In this document: piece by piece, positions 18,611 through 28,731 of the stretch
Layout of the letters: every line of letters starts with the position of its first letter
Position numbering within the stretch: position 1 is the first letter of the stretch
Assembly: GCA_046594215.1 (NCBI GenBank)
Contig: JBKJPX010000042.1
Coordinates: 1 to 64,000, forward strand
Source of the DNA: Panacagrimonas sp046594215
GTDB lineage: Bacteria > Pseudomonadota > Gammaproteobacteria > Nevskiales > Nevskiaceae
Length of the DNA stretch: 64,000 nt
Reading direction: 5' to 3'
Program-made: the position numbers and the translations under genes
Notes under the pieces: generated by a model
Told to the model about the DNA's origin: nothing
The model's database searches: none
The model's input: the letters and a program-made list of their open reading frames with translations, nothing else

Positions 18611-19465
18611 TCAGGTGAGGAAAACGGGCTGCTGGTCAGCTGGCATCTGTGCGAGTTCAAGCGGCGTGAGCCGCGCATAGATTTCCACGAGATTGCCGTC
18701 CGGATCGGTCAGCCACAGCTCGTGCAAGGGCGTGCCCTTCCAGGTCGTGCGCGGCGGCTTGTCGATGGGGATGCCCGCCGCGGCCGCGCGCCGCCAGGCC
18801 TCGATCACCGCGGCACGCGTCGGCACGCCGACGCCGAGGTGATAGAGCGTGTCGTGATGCAATTCCTTGCCGTCCGATACCACCAGCACGAAGTTCAGGT
18901 TCAGCTCGGGCCGCACGAAGGTGGCGTAGCGATGCGTCCACTCCTTGGGCCAGCCGCCGAGCAACCAGGCATAGAACGCGGTGCTGCGCGCCAGGTCACT
19001 GACTCGCAGGCTGGCGTGGAATTCCTCACTCGCGGGTCCCGGACCGTGCTTGCGCAGCGCGTACAGCACCTTCAGGCGCTGCAGGATCTGGTCGCGCGCC
19101 GTACGAAACGTCGCGAGCGCCTTCTCGGGTCCGAGAGCCGGATCGACGCCGGCCGGGTCACCGATCGGCCAGTGCAGCCGTTGGACCTTGCCCGGCAACA
19201 CGGGGCAGACCTCGTCGGCGCAGAGCGTGATGACCAGGTCGAAGCTCGCAGCATCCAGCTCGCTCACCGCCTTCGAATAATGGCTGCTGATGTCGATCCC
19301 AAGCTCCGCCATCGCGGTGACCGCCAGCGGATTGAGCTTCGACGGCATCGAGCCGGCGCTGAGCACCTCCGCCTCCTCGCCGAACAGGTGCCGGGCCAGG
19401 CCTTCGGCCATCTGGCTGCGTGCGGCGTTGGCGACGCAGAGAAACAGGATCTTCTTCATGTTCAT
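18611..19465 (-). CDS. fusion of thioredoxin-type arsenate reductase and VOC (glyoxalase-like) domain
   Basis: A 284-residue two-domain protein. Residues 1 to about 150 form a low-molecular-weight phosphatase-fold ArsC with P-loop CVANAARS (about 10-17) and the resolving pair C...C in TLCADEVCP. Residues about 165-275 form a vicinal-oxygen-chelate domain (FHASLRVSDLARSTAFYAWLLGG ... LHELWLTDPDGNLVEIYARL). The VOC part resembles ArsI/CadI proteins but shows no vicinal Cys pair, so C-As lyase activity is doubtful. The ATG overlaps the stop of acr3 (ATGA), proving tight coupling. The ArsC half should reduce arsenate; the VOC role is unknown. Confidence 0.88.
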   Translation of the reverse strand: MNMKKILFLCVANAARSQMAEGLARHLFGEEAEVLSAGSMPSKLNPLAVTAMAELGIDISSHYSKAVSELDAASFDLVITLCADEVCPVLPGKVQRLHWPIGDPAGVDPALGPEKALATFRTARDQILQRLKVLYALRKHGPGPASEEFHASLRVSDLARSTAFYAWLLGGWPKEWTHRYATFVRPELNLNFVLVVSDGKELHHDTLYHLGVGVPTRAAVIEAWRRAAAAGIPIDKPPRTTWKGTPLHELWLTDPDGNLVEIYARLTPLELAQMPADQQPVFLT

Positions 19466-20505
19466 GGCTTGGCTCGCGCGAGCGCCTTGCGCTCGTACCA
19501 GTGTTGGGATGCGTTGACGATTTTCACGACCGAGAGCATGACCGGTACCTCGATCAGCACACCGACCAGCGTGGCCAGCGCCGCACCCGACTTGAAACCA
19601 AACAGGCTGATTGCAGCAGCGACCGCCAGCTCGAAGAAGTTGCTCGCGCCGATCAGAGCGGACGGGCCGGCGACGCAGTGCGCTTCGCCGGCCGCCCGGT
19701 TGAGCAGGTAGGCGGCGCCGGAATTGAAGTAGACCTGGATCAGTATGGGCACCGCCAGCAGCGCGATGACCAGGGGTTGCTCGATGATCTGCTGGCCCTG
19801 GAAGCCGAAGAGCAGCACCAGGGTCGTCAGCAGCGAAACCAGCGACAAGGGCTGCAGCGTGCCGAGCAGGCGAGCGATCGCAGCCTCGCCACCCTTGGCA
19901 AGCAGCACTCGCCGCAGCAGCTGGGAGACGATCACCGGCACCACGATATACAGGCCTACCGACAGCAGCAGGGTGTCCCAAGGAACCGTGATCGCAGAGA
20001 GCCCTAGCAGCAGGCCGACGATCGGCGCAAAGGCGACGATCATGATCGCGTCATTCAGCGCGACCTGGCTCAGCGTGAAATGCGGTTCGCCGCGGCAGAG
20101 GTTGCTCCAGACGAACACCATCGCAGTGCAGGGCGCGGCGGCGAGCAGGATCAGCCCGGCGATGTAGGAGTCGATCTGCTCTGCCGGAAGAAACGGCCTG
20201 AACCAGTGGCCGATGAACAGCCAGGCCAGCGCCGCCATCGAGAACGGCTTCACCGCCCAGTTGATGAATAGCGTGACGCCGATCCCGCGCCAGTGATCCT
20301 TGACCTTGCCGAGAGCACCGAAGTCGATCCTGATCAGCATCGGGATGATCATCAACCAGATCAGGCCAGCGACCGGCAGATTGACCTTGGCGATCTCCGC
20401 GGAACCGATGGCCTGGAACACGCCGGGCAGCAGATGCCCGAGCACGATGCCGACGACGATGCAGATCGCGACCCAGAGGGTCAGGTAACGCTCAAATATG
20501 GACAT
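19462..20505 (-). CDS. acr3: Acr3 family arsenite efflux permease
   Basis: A 347-residue inner-membrane carrier of the bile/arsenite/riboflavin transporter superfamily, exporting As(OH)3. Seen: ten hydrophobic segments across the protein, the N-terminal FERYLTLWVAICIVVGI, and the family-critical cysteine in the fourth-helix motif APCTAMVFVWS (about 137-147). The length is typical of bacterial Acr3 (about 350). ArsA is usually paired with ArsB, but Acr3 works alone. Here arsA is encoded nearby on another unit, so ATP-driven Acr3 is possible. It is the first intact gene after arsR and the arsI/arsC scar. Confidence 0.95.
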   Translation of the reverse strand: MSIFERYLTLWVAICIVVGIVLGHLLPGVFQAIGSAEIAKVNLPVAGLIWLMIIPMLIRIDFGALGKVKDHWRGIGVTLFINWAVKPFSMAALAWLFIGHWFRPFLPAEQIDSYIAGLILLAAAPCTAMVFVWSNLCRGEPHFTLSQVALNDAIMIVAFAPIVGLLLGLSAITVPWDTLLLSVGLYIVVPVIVSQLLRRVLLAKGGEAAIARLLGTLQPLSLVSLLTTLVLLFGFQGQQIIEQPLVIALLAVPILIQVYFNSGAAYLLNRAAGEAHCVAGPSALIGASNFFELAVAAAISLFGFKSGAALATLVGVLIEVPVMLSVVKIVNASQHWYERKALARAKP

Positions 20506-20525
20506 GGGATCGTGGGTCCGTCGGG

Positions 20526-20962
20526 TTACTGCCGGGCGATGCCCGATACGCGCTGCTGTAGCGCCATGCGATCCAGCTTCCCGAACGGCAGGCTGGCGAA
20601 CAGCTCGATCCGTCGGCGCAACACCATGAAGGTGTCGGCAAACGCATGCAGCTTCTGCTCACGTGTGCCTTCGACGGCCGCAGGATCGGGCATGCCCGAA
20701 TGCGCCGTCATCGGCTGACCTGGCCAGTAGGGACACTGTTCGCCAGCTGCCTGACTGAATCCACCTGCAGGCCCAGGTGATTCACACCGATGGTGCCGCC
20801 GCACTCGTCGGCGGAGATCGCGAAACTGACGCGCGGATCCTCGAGCATCCACTTGGCGTAGTCGGGCTTGGTGACGCTGGGATCTGTTCCAAACAGCTTC
20901 GAGTAGGAGCCGATGCTCTCATCGAGATTGCTTCCCGAGACGTGCACGTGGAAACGGTTCAC
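20526..20962 (-). pseudogene. deletion scar joining the 5' end of arsI-like VOC gene to the 3' end of an LMW arsC
   Basis: From the GTG at 20962 the frame encodes the ArsI/CadI N-terminal half (NRFHVHVSGSNLDESI, then DYAKWMLEDPRVSFAIS and GVNHLGLQVDS). It loses similarity at about 20755 and stops at 20708. From about 20750, in another frame, the DNA encodes the C-terminal half of a thioredoxin-type ArsC (AAGEQCPYWPGQPMTAH ... ADTF ... KLDRMALQQRVSGIARQ), ending at 20526. The ArsI metal/Cys half and the ArsC P-loop half are both missing. This is best explained by one deletion of about 0.5 kb between neighbouring genes. It lies between arsR and acr3. Confidence 0.8.
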
Positions 20963-20982
20963 GGCGTACTTCTGCGGGGTCG

Positions 20983-21294
20983 CTACTTGCACTCGCCGGG
21001 GCCGCAGGCGCTGTCGACGCAGCAGTTCTCGGTGAGATAGCCCACCAGTGCGCCCATCGCCTTGAAGTCGGGGAAGTAATAGATGAAGCGCCCTTCCTGC
21101 CGCGACTTCAGCAGGCCGGCATTGCTCAGTTCCTTGAGATGGAACGACAGCGTCGCGGCGGGGATCTTGAGCCTCGCCGCGATCTCGCCTGCGGGCAGAC
21201 CTTCGGGTCCCTTCCGGACCAACAGCCGGAACACCGCGAGGCGCGATTCCTGGGCCAGCGACGCGAGGCGGGCGACGACGGTTTCCGACTTCAT
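20983..21294 (-). CDS. arsR: ArsR family arsenic-responsive repressor
   Basis: A 103-residue winged-helix repressor of the ars operon. Seen: the HTH region LPAGEIAARLKIPAATLSFHLKELSNAGLL in overlapping short blocks, then the wing SRQEGRFIYYF. The C-terminus holds a cysteine cluster NCCVDSACGPGEC, which would form the As(III) sensor site as in the AfArsR-type proteins, rather than the alpha-3 CVC site of R773. It is the first gene of the unit and probably autoregulates through the dyad just upstream. Confidence 0.93.
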   Translation of the reverse strand: MKSETVVARLASLAQESRLAVFRLLVRKGPEGLPAGEIAARLKIPAATLSFHLKELSNAGLLKSRQEGRFIYYFPDFKAMGALVGYLTENCCVDSACGPGECK

Positions 21295-21332
21295 GCGTCA
21301 AATTATCTGGAAACGTCGCGCCACTTCAATGC

Positions 21333-21352
21333 TTCCACGTTTATGGAAACGT
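21333..21352. promoter_or_regulatory. candidate ArsR operator
   Basis: A perfect inverted repeat ACGTTT-ATGG-AAACGT (21337-21352) overlaps a TTCCA...TGGAA dyad (21333-21348), 40-60 bp upstream of arsR. The half-site GGAAACG also recurs at 21309-21315 and 21361-21367, so cooperative binding is possible. The assignment comes from position and symmetry only. Confidence 0.6.
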
Positions 21353-21434
21353 AGATCCTCGGAAACGGACGATATTTTCTCGATCGCGGAGCGTCGCGCG
21401 GGACTTCCGACGGTGCGGCAGGGTGAATTCCGCG

Positions 21435-22172
21435 CTATTGCCACTCGTCGTCGAGGCTGGTGCTGGCGCCGAAGCTCGTGACCACGAAGCGTTCCGCCGC
21501 ATTCCACGCGTCTGCATCGTCGCTGGAGATCGGCGATTCCGAGGCCGGGTCCGCGAGCGGGCTCGCAGCCGCGGGATCGCGCAGTCCCAGGTCTACGTCG
21601 AAGTACATGTGATCGCCCTCCTCGACGTCGAACTTGCCGAGCGCGCTGTCCTCGTCGCTCATCGACGGACTCCACTGGCCATGGGCCCAGGCCTTGCGGC
21701 CGTTCTCGAAGGCCATCAAGTAGAACGGCTTGCCGTTGAGCTCGCGCAGCTTTGCGAACGAGGTGCCGACCTGCAGGCCCTGCTTGCCGCGCCAGCGCGA
21801 GCCGGCGTCACGCACCGAGATGCTGGCGAGGTCCGTGTGCGCCTCGGCATTGTGGAACGAGAGAAAGGCGCGGCGCGATGGATCCTCGGGGAACAGCACG
21901 ACGCCGTAATCGGGCGGCCCCTCGAAGCGCAGACTGCCCTTGCCGAAACGCGCCTCGAGCTCGGCGAGCGTGGTGCTCTGCGCGTAGTCGCCCGGCAGCA
22001 CGAGCAGCGCGTCGTCGGGAACCGCGGTCGACGTGGCGACGGCAACGGTCGCCGGGGGCGCGGCGGCCTTCGCCTGCTCATGGCTCGACGGATCGCGGCG
22101 GTCGCAGGCCGACAGCAGCACGATCGCCCACAGCAGTAGCGGGCGCGATCGGCGCATCCGGCGCCCGTTCAT
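21435..22172 (-). CDS. putative lipoprotein, function unknown
   Basis: A 245-residue protein with a basic N-terminus and a lipoprotein signal ending in the lipobox LLSAC (Cys about residue 23). It should therefore be lipid-anchored in the envelope. The mature part has a Pro/Ala linker, then a globular domain with ALLVLPGDYAQSTTLAELEARFG and FLSFHNAEAHTDLASISVRD. I do not recognise a family. The ATG overlaps the stop of the preceding gene (ATGA), so the pair is translationally coupled and the two products may interact at the envelope. Confidence 0.7.
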   Translation of the reverse strand: MNGRRMRRSRPLLLWAIVLLSACDRRDPSSHEQAKAAAPPATVAVATSTAVPDDALLVLPGDYAQSTTLAELEARFGKGSLRFEGPPDYGVVLFPEDPSRRAFLSFHNAEAHTDLASISVRDAGSRWRGKQGLQVGTSFAKLRELNGKPFYLMAFENGRKAWAHGQWSPSMSDEDSALGKFDVEEGDHMYFDVDLGLRDPAAASPLADPASESPISSDDADAWNAAERFVVTSFGASTSLDDEWQ

Positions 22173-23545
22173 TGCGCCGCCTGCGGCGGCGGCGCCGCGC
22201 CATCGATGGGCCAGTCGCGGTGCAGGTCGGGATTGAAGGACTGCAGCGCGCCGCTCACCAGATCGACCGAGATCACCTGCATCGGGGGGTTCTCGCCTTC
22301 CTCGGCCATCGGGGAGTGCTGCGCCGCAGGATCCGGACCCAGCATCAGCGCGTGGCGCTCGCCCGGCATCCAGGCCCTGAGGGCCGAAAGCGGCAGCGCG
22401 ACGCTCCACACCGGCCGGCCGGCGGGGCCGGCGACACGCGCGAGTTGAAGGCGGCCTTCGTCGCCGAGGCGGTCGCGCGACAACACGAAGACGCTGTCCG
22501 GGTCACGCCGCCACATCGCGGACGATTCGTTCCAGCTTCCCGAATCCGACGTGAGCAGGCCACCCATCAGGAACTCCGGGCTTTGGGGAAGCAGCTCGGG
22601 CTTGTTGAACTGCAGACGGCTGCCGAAGAAATCCTCGATCGGTTCCAGCTTGGCGTGGTACAGGCGCTGGCGTCGCGGCACGCTGAAGTCCATCTGGTCG
22701 CTGACGATGTGCCGCGCTTTCGCCTCGGCCAGTTCGGGATCGGCGAGCAGACCCAGCCAGTCCTTGGTCTGGCCGCGCGCGTCGATGACCAGCCCGCGCA
22801 CCATCGACTCCCAGTCCATGCCCGCAGCCGGCGTGTGGATCACGACGCGGGTCGTCGTGTTCAGAGGCGCCTTCTGCGCAGGCGTCCTTGCGGGATCGGG
22901 ACGGGAGCGTGGATACGTCGGGTACGAGGCAGCGGGCGGGACAAAAAGCGTTGCCCCGAGCGTCAGAGGATCGATGCGGAACACGCGGGCATCGTCGAGC
23001 CGCACGAGCAATCCGTTGTCGGCGTCGAACTTCAGCGGCTGCATCTCGTGAGTCAGGAAGGTCCCCGCCGCAGCCGGTTTGGGCATCAGGCCGGCCAGGG
23101 AAGGGTTGCGCGCCACGATGCGCGCACCGTCGGCGACGATCACGCCGTCTGCGAGCCGGATGCCCACCAGTTCCGGGATGCGCGCCCACAGCACGCCCTG
23201 CTCCACGCCCAACGCCGCGGTGTCGCCGTTGACCCGGTCGCGCTTCAGGCGCTTGCGGAAGACGGGCTGCGCGGTGGCGGCGTCGAGCGCCCACAGGTCC
23301 ACGTTGAGCCAGCCCACCGTGCGCGTGCTGGAACTCCAGCGCGACCCGCCGTGGCGGCTCAGACGCTTCTCCCACTGGCTTGTCACGTAATACAGGCGGT
23401 CGCCCTGCGCATCGACCACGCGCACCGGCCCGCCGAGGATCTCGGCTGGCGCCAGGAAGATGCGCGAGCTGTCCTTGCCGAACATCCACACGACCGCGCC
23501 GAGCAGGAGGATGCCGATGAGGATCAGGACGTTCTTCACGCGCAT
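22169..23545 (-). CDS. PA2928-family-like membrane-anchored protein
   Basis: A 458-residue protein that I read as similar to the uncharacterised PA2928 family. Seen: one N-terminal membrane anchor (RVKNVLILIGILLLGAVVWMF), then a large periplasmic, beta-rich and probably propeller-like domain with repeated VDLWALDAATAQPVFRKR-type strands that resemble PQQ/WD-like blades. The ATG at 23545 is chosen because upstream in-frame residues are unlike an N-terminus and run into the divergent gene. It is coupled to the downstream lipoprotein gene. The function is unknown. Confidence 0.6.
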   Translation of the reverse strand: MRVKNVLILIGILLLGAVVWMFGKDSSRIFLAPAEILGGPVRVVDAQGDRLYYVTSQWEKRLSRHGGSRWSSSTRTVGWLNVDLWALDAATAQPVFRKRLKRDRVNGDTAALGVEQGVLWARIPELVGIRLADGVIVADGARIVARNPSLAGLMPKPAAAGTFLTHEMQPLKFDADNGLLVRLDDARVFRIDPLTLGATLFVPPAASYPTYPRSRPDPARTPAQKAPLNTTTRVVIHTPAAGMDWESMVRGLVIDARGQTKDWLGLLADPELAEAKARHIVSDQMDFSVPRRQRLYHAKLEPIEDFFGSRLQFNKPELLPQSPEFLMGGLLTSDSGSWNESSAMWRRDPDSVFVLSRDRLGDEGRLQLARVAGPAGRPVWSVALPLSALRAWMPGERHALMLGPDPAAQHSPMAEEGENPPMQVISVDLVSGALQSFNPDLHRDWPIDGAAPPPQAAQ

Positions 23546-23691
23546 CCGGAAGGACTGTGACGATGGAGCGAACGCTGACACCGACAGGGCCTCCGTGCAA
23601 TGCGGGTAGGCTTCCGCGGAAGGGACGCCGTGACCGCGATCACGCGCGCCGTGGTGCAATGCGGGCTCCGGTCGGGCCAGTGGGAAGCACC

Positions 23692-23916
23692 GTGGCGAGA
23701 ACGCTGAGCATCAAGGTCAAGCCGAATGCGAAGACGCGCGCGCTGCTCGAGCAGCCCGACGGCAGCTGGATCGCGCAGGTGAAGGCGCCACCGGTGGACG
23801 GCAAGGCGAACGAGGACCTGGTGCGGCTGGTCGCCGAACACTTCGGCGTGCCGCGCGCGCAGGTCTCGATCACCGCCGGCGCGGGTGGCCGCATGAAGCG
23901 GGTCAGCATCGGGTGA
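23692..23916 (+). CDS. DUF167 (YggU-like) protein
   Basis: A small 74-residue protein of the DUF167/YggU family. Seen: the family signature LSIKVKPNAKTRALLEQPDG (about 4-23), then VKAPPVDGKANEDLVRLVAE and the end VSITAGAGGRMKRVSI, covering the whole domain. Its biochemical role is unknown. The GTG at 23692 with GGGAAG upstream gives a family-sized product; an ATG at 23659 would add 11 residues. The stop overlaps the GTG start of the amidohydrolase gene (GTGA). Confidence 0.85.
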   Translation: MARTLSIKVKPNAKTRALLEQPDGSWIAQVKAPPVDGKANEDLVRLVAEHFGVPRAQVSITAGAGGRMKRVSIG

Positions 23917-25364
23917 AACGCTTCGCGGCCCTTCTGCTACTGGGCGCGGCCCTCGCCGGCGCAGGCGCGACGTCGCCACGCGCGGCGGACGACGCTGTCG
24001 TGATCCTGCGCGCCACCGTGATCGACGGCACCGGCGCGCCGCCCCACGCCGACCAGGCGCTCGTGGTGCGCGACGGGCGCATCGCGGCGATCGGTCCGGC
24101 GTCCGCAGTGGCCCTGCCGGCAGGCGCGCGAGTCCTCGACGCGCACGGCGGCTTCCTGGTCCCGGGATTCTGGGATCTCCACGTCCACGTGCTTCGCCGC
24201 GAGCGCTACCGCACCTACTTTCCGCTGCTGGTGGCGCAAGGCGTCGTGGGCGTGCGCGACATGGGCGGCGACTACGACCTCGCGGCGATGCAGCGCCTGC
24301 GAGCAGAGGTAGAGAACGGCGGCCGAGTCGGACCGCATTTCCTGATGGCCGGTCCGTTCGTGGACGGCCCCTACCCCTTGCTGCCGCGACTGTCGCGCGT
24401 GGTCTCCACCGCGGCCGAGGCCGACGCGCTCGTGCAGGACCTGCACCGCCAGGGCGCGGACTTCATCAAGGTCTACAACCGGCTTCCGCGCGAGGCCTAC
24501 TTCGGCATCGCCGACGCCGCGCGTCGTCTCGGCATTCCATTTGCGGGCCACGTGCCGTTCTCGGTGTCCGCGCGCGAGGCTGCGTTCGCCGGGCAGATCA
24601 GCATCGAGCACCTGTTCAACGTTGCCTTCGCGTGCTCGTCGCGCGAGGACGAACTGATGCTCGACAAGGCGCGTGCGCTGGGCGCGGGCGAGGCCGGCGA
24701 GCGTCGCCGCCTGCGCCGCGCCTACCTGCTCGCCGTGCTCGACAGCTTCGACCCCGCACGCTGCGCCGCGCTGTACGCGAACTTCATGCGCCACGACACC
24801 GCGGTGGCGCCGACCCTGGTGCAGCGGCGCGACTTCTCAGGCGGTGCGCTGCCCGTCGTTCCTGCGGCCGAATTCGCCTACGTGCCGCGTGGCGAGCGCG
24901 CCGGCTGGGACGCGAGCCAGGACATGCGGCTGCAGGGACGCGACCTGCAGGATCGCGAGATCGACCGCCGGTACTACGAGCGCGATCGCTCGCTCGTGGC
25001 GCCGATGCAGGCCGCCGGCGTGCGCCTGCTGGCCGGCACCGACGGCGGCGACGTGTACACCGTGCCGGGCTTCAGCCTGCACGAAGAACTCGCGGCGCTC
25101 GTCGACGCGGGGCTCACGCCGATGCAGTCGCTGCAGTCGGCCACCCGAAACGCCGCGCAGTTCCTCGGCACGCCCCACGCGTTCGGCACGATCGAGGTGG
25201 GTCGCCGCGCGGACCTCGTGCTGCTGCGCCAGAACCCGCTGACCGACATCCGCAATACGCGCTCGATCGAGGCGGTGATGCTGGCCGGACGATGGTTCGA
25301 TCGCGCGGCACTGGACGGGTTGATGAGCCAGGCACGCGAGGCGGCGGAAGGAACGCCCCCGTAG
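23913..25364 (+). CDS. secreted metal-dependent amidohydrolase
   Basis: A 483-residue amidohydrolase-superfamily enzyme with a Sec signal peptide (FAALLLLGAALAGAGATSPRA). Seen: the composite beta-domain start VVILRATVIDGTG, the metal-binding DLHVHV (HxH, about 88-93), a candidate bridging Lys in DFIKVYNR, His ligands in FAGHVPF and SIEHLF, and Asp in LLAGTDGGD (about 375). The order matches imidazolonepropionase/prolidase-like members of subtype I. The substrate is unknown, perhaps a peptide, lactone or cyclic amide in the periplasm. The start is GTG, overlapping the DUF167 gene by 4 bp. Confidence 0.85.
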   Translation: MKRFAALLLLGAALAGAGATSPRAADDAVVILRATVIDGTGAPPHADQALVVRDGRIAAIGPASAVALPAGARVLDAHGGFLVPGFWDLHVHVLRRERYRTYFPLLVAQGVVGVRDMGGDYDLAAMQRLRAEVENGGRVGPHFLMAGPFVDGPYPLLPRLSRVVSTAAEADALVQDLHRQGADFIKVYNRLPREAYFGIADAARRLGIPFAGHVPFSVSAREAAFAGQISIEHLFNVAFACSSREDELMLDKARALGAGEAGERRRLRRAYLLAVLDSFDPARCAALYANFMRHDTAVAPTLVQRRDFSGGALPVVPAAEFAYVPRGERAGWDASQDMRLQGRDLQDREIDRRYYERDRSLVAPMQAAGVRLLAGTDGGDVYTVPGFSLHEELAALVDAGLTPMQSLQSATRNAAQFLGTPHAFGTIEVGRRADLVLLRQNPLTDIRNTRSIEAVMLAGRWFDRAALDGLMSQAREAAEGTPP

Positions 25365-25369
25365 CGGGA

Positions 25370-26386
25370 TCACACGACGAGCACGACCTTGCCGGTGTTC
25401 TTGCGCGCCTCGATATACGCCTGCGCCTCGCCCGCCTGCGCCAGCGGAAACGTCCTGTCGACGTGCGGCCGCACCCAGCCGTCGGCGACGCCCTGCAGGA
25501 TCGCGTCGCCCCACACGCGAATCTTCCCGGGCTCGTGCCACAGGTGCCCGACGTTCACGCCGAACACGGCGCGGTTCTGGTTCATCAGCGTGATGGGATT
25601 GAACAGCGGCAGCCCCAGGCCCACCGACAGCAGGCGCAGCGGACCGGGCAGCTTCGACTCGGTGGCGGTGGAGATGCCGAACATGCCCAGGCGTCCCGTG
25701 TGGCGCAGCGCCTTGATGCTCTTCTTCCAGTGCGCGCCGCCGAGCGGATCCAGGATCAGTTCCACGCCACGGTCCTGCGTGAGGCGCATGAGTTCGGGCA
25801 TCCAGTCGCCGCGCGTGTAGTCGATGGCGTCGTCGAGTCCGCGCGATTTGAGGAAAGCGTGCTTGCCGCTGCTGGCCGTGCCGATGCTGCGCGCGCCGAT
25901 GTGCCGTGCCACGTCGATCGCCGCGAGACCCACGCCGCCACCGGCGTTGTGGATCAGCACGGTCTCATCCTTGGCCAGGGATCCCATGACCACCATCAAC
26001 TGCCAGGCCGTGAGGTAGTTCACCGGAATCGTGGCGCACTGCTCGTGCGTGAGCGACGCAGGCTTGGCGAAGACCTGGTGGACCGGGACGATCACGGTGT
26101 CGGCATAGCCGCCGAAACGGGTGAGCGCCATCACCTCGCGGCCGATCCAGGACTCGCCGGCTTCCGGCCCCGCGGCGTCGACCACGCCCGAGACCTCGTA
26201 ACCCACCACGGCCGGCAGCTTCGGAGCATCCGGGTACAGGCCCTGCCGAGCGAGGATGTCGGCGAAATTGACGCCGCTGGCGCGCACGCGGATGCGCAGT
26301 TCCTGTCCCTTGGGTTGCGGATCCGGCGACTCGCGGACCTGCAGCTTTTCCGGTCCACCCGCCGAAACGATGAAGACCTGTCGCAT
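25370..26386 (-). CDS. MDR-superfamily NAD(P)H oxidoreductase (quinone-oxidoreductase/VAT-1-like)
   Basis: A 338-residue medium-chain dehydrogenase/reductase without the zinc-ligand pattern, so of the quinone oxidoreductase/enoyl reductase branch. Seen: the GroES-like N-domain with VRASGVNFADILARQGLYP (in part), the cofactor domain glycine motif HNAGGGVGLAAIDVAR (about 147-162), and the C-terminal end RKNTGKVVLVV typical of the group. It is last in the BVMO operon (BVMO, LuxR-HTH, MDR). It could reduce an enone or quinone-like intermediate of the pathway; that is inference. Confidence 0.88.
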   Translation of the reverse strand: MRQVFIVSAGGPEKLQVRESPDPQPKGQELRIRVRASGVNFADILARQGLYPDAPKLPAVVGYEVSGVVDAAGPEAGESWIGREVMALTRFGGYADTVIVPVHQVFAKPASLTHEQCATIPVNYLTAWQLMVVMGSLAKDETVLIHNAGGGVGLAAIDVARHIGARSIGTASSGKHAFLKSRGLDDAIDYTRGDWMPELMRLTQDRGVELILDPLGGAHWKKSIKALRHTGRLGMFGISTATESKLPGPLRLLSVGLGLPLFNPITLMNQNRAVFGVNVGHLWHEPGKIRVWGDAILQGVADGWVRPHVDRTFPLAQAGEAQAYIEARKNTGKVVLVV

Positions 26387-26452
26387 GCGCCTGCTCCCCT
26401 GGGGCGCCCGGTGCGCCGGACTGCAGACTAGCGCGTCCGTGGATGCGGCCGG

Positions 26453-26779
26453 TCAGCTCGCGGCAGCGGCGGGCTGGGACAGCGCGTAGCGCTCGGGGGG
26501 CGGCTTCTGCTGGGCGAGCGACGCTGATCGCAGGATCAGCTCGACGCGTGACCGGACGCCCCACTTCGAGAAGATGTTCTTGAGGTGGAACTTCACGGTG
26601 TACTGGCTCAGCGACAGCGCGCGGGCGATCTGTCGGTTCGACATGCCGCGCATCAGTTCGGCTACGACGCGCGTCTCCTGGCCCGTCAGCGGCGTCGGCC
26701 CGACATTCGCCGCGCGCAGGGGCCCTGCCGTGGGGGTGGACTGGAGGTCGGCGCGCAAGTGGTACTGGGTCTTGTTCAT
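26453..26779 (-). CDS. small LuxR-type HTH regulator
   Basis: A 108-residue protein consisting almost only of a LuxR/GerE DNA-binding domain. Seen: LTGQETRVVAELMRGMSNRQIARALSLSQYTVKFHLKNIFSKWGVRSR in consecutive family blocks (about 31-79). There is no receiver, autoinducer or PAS domain. The N-terminal 30 residues and the C-terminal tail appear unstructured. Located between the BVMO and MDR genes on the same strand (about 100 bp and 66 bp gaps), it may modulate this or a related catabolic operon. Without a sensor domain its input is unclear. Confidence 0.85.
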   Translation of the reverse strand: MNKTQYHLRADLQSTPTAGPLRAANVGPTPLTGQETRVVAELMRGMSNRQIARALSLSQYTVKFHLKNIFSKWGVRSRVELILRSASLAQQKPPPERYALSQPAAAAS

Positions 26780-26879
26780 CTCGTTGGCTGCGCTTTGGCG
26801 AAAGATTCCTTGAAAGCCGGCCCCGCCGAATCTCGGACGATCGACGGGGCCGGAAGAGGGACACGCGTCCTGGGTGGGG

Positions 26880-28532
<1,653 letters not shown>

Positions 28533-28617
28533 CTTTCTGGTTCTCCTCTCTGTGGTGGGTGCAGGCCCGTTATCTATGCCTCGGACGGTGAAGCCGATGA
28601 CGTCGCGCCGCGTTCGG

Positions 28618-28632
28618 GCAAGGGGCTGACCC
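28618..28632 (-). promoter_or_regulatory. candidate sigma-54 (-24/-12) promoter of the BVMO operon
   Basis: Read on the minus strand: GGGTCAGCCCCTTGC. The invariant GG (-24) and GC (-12) are present with correct 12-base spacing. TTGC and the G at the seventh position match, while the CAC of the consensus TGGCACG does not. It lies about 85 bp upstream of the BVMO start and is flanked on its far side by activator-like palindromes. That fits control by the adjacent AcoR-type protein. Confidence 0.5.
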
Positions 28633-28731
28633 CAAGTTCCGTACCAATCGGGGCGGCAGCCGAGAATCTGCCGTTTTCCGCTGCGAAACCAGTACCCCGA
28701 TCCAAGGCGTCCACGCCAGGAGCGCGGAACC

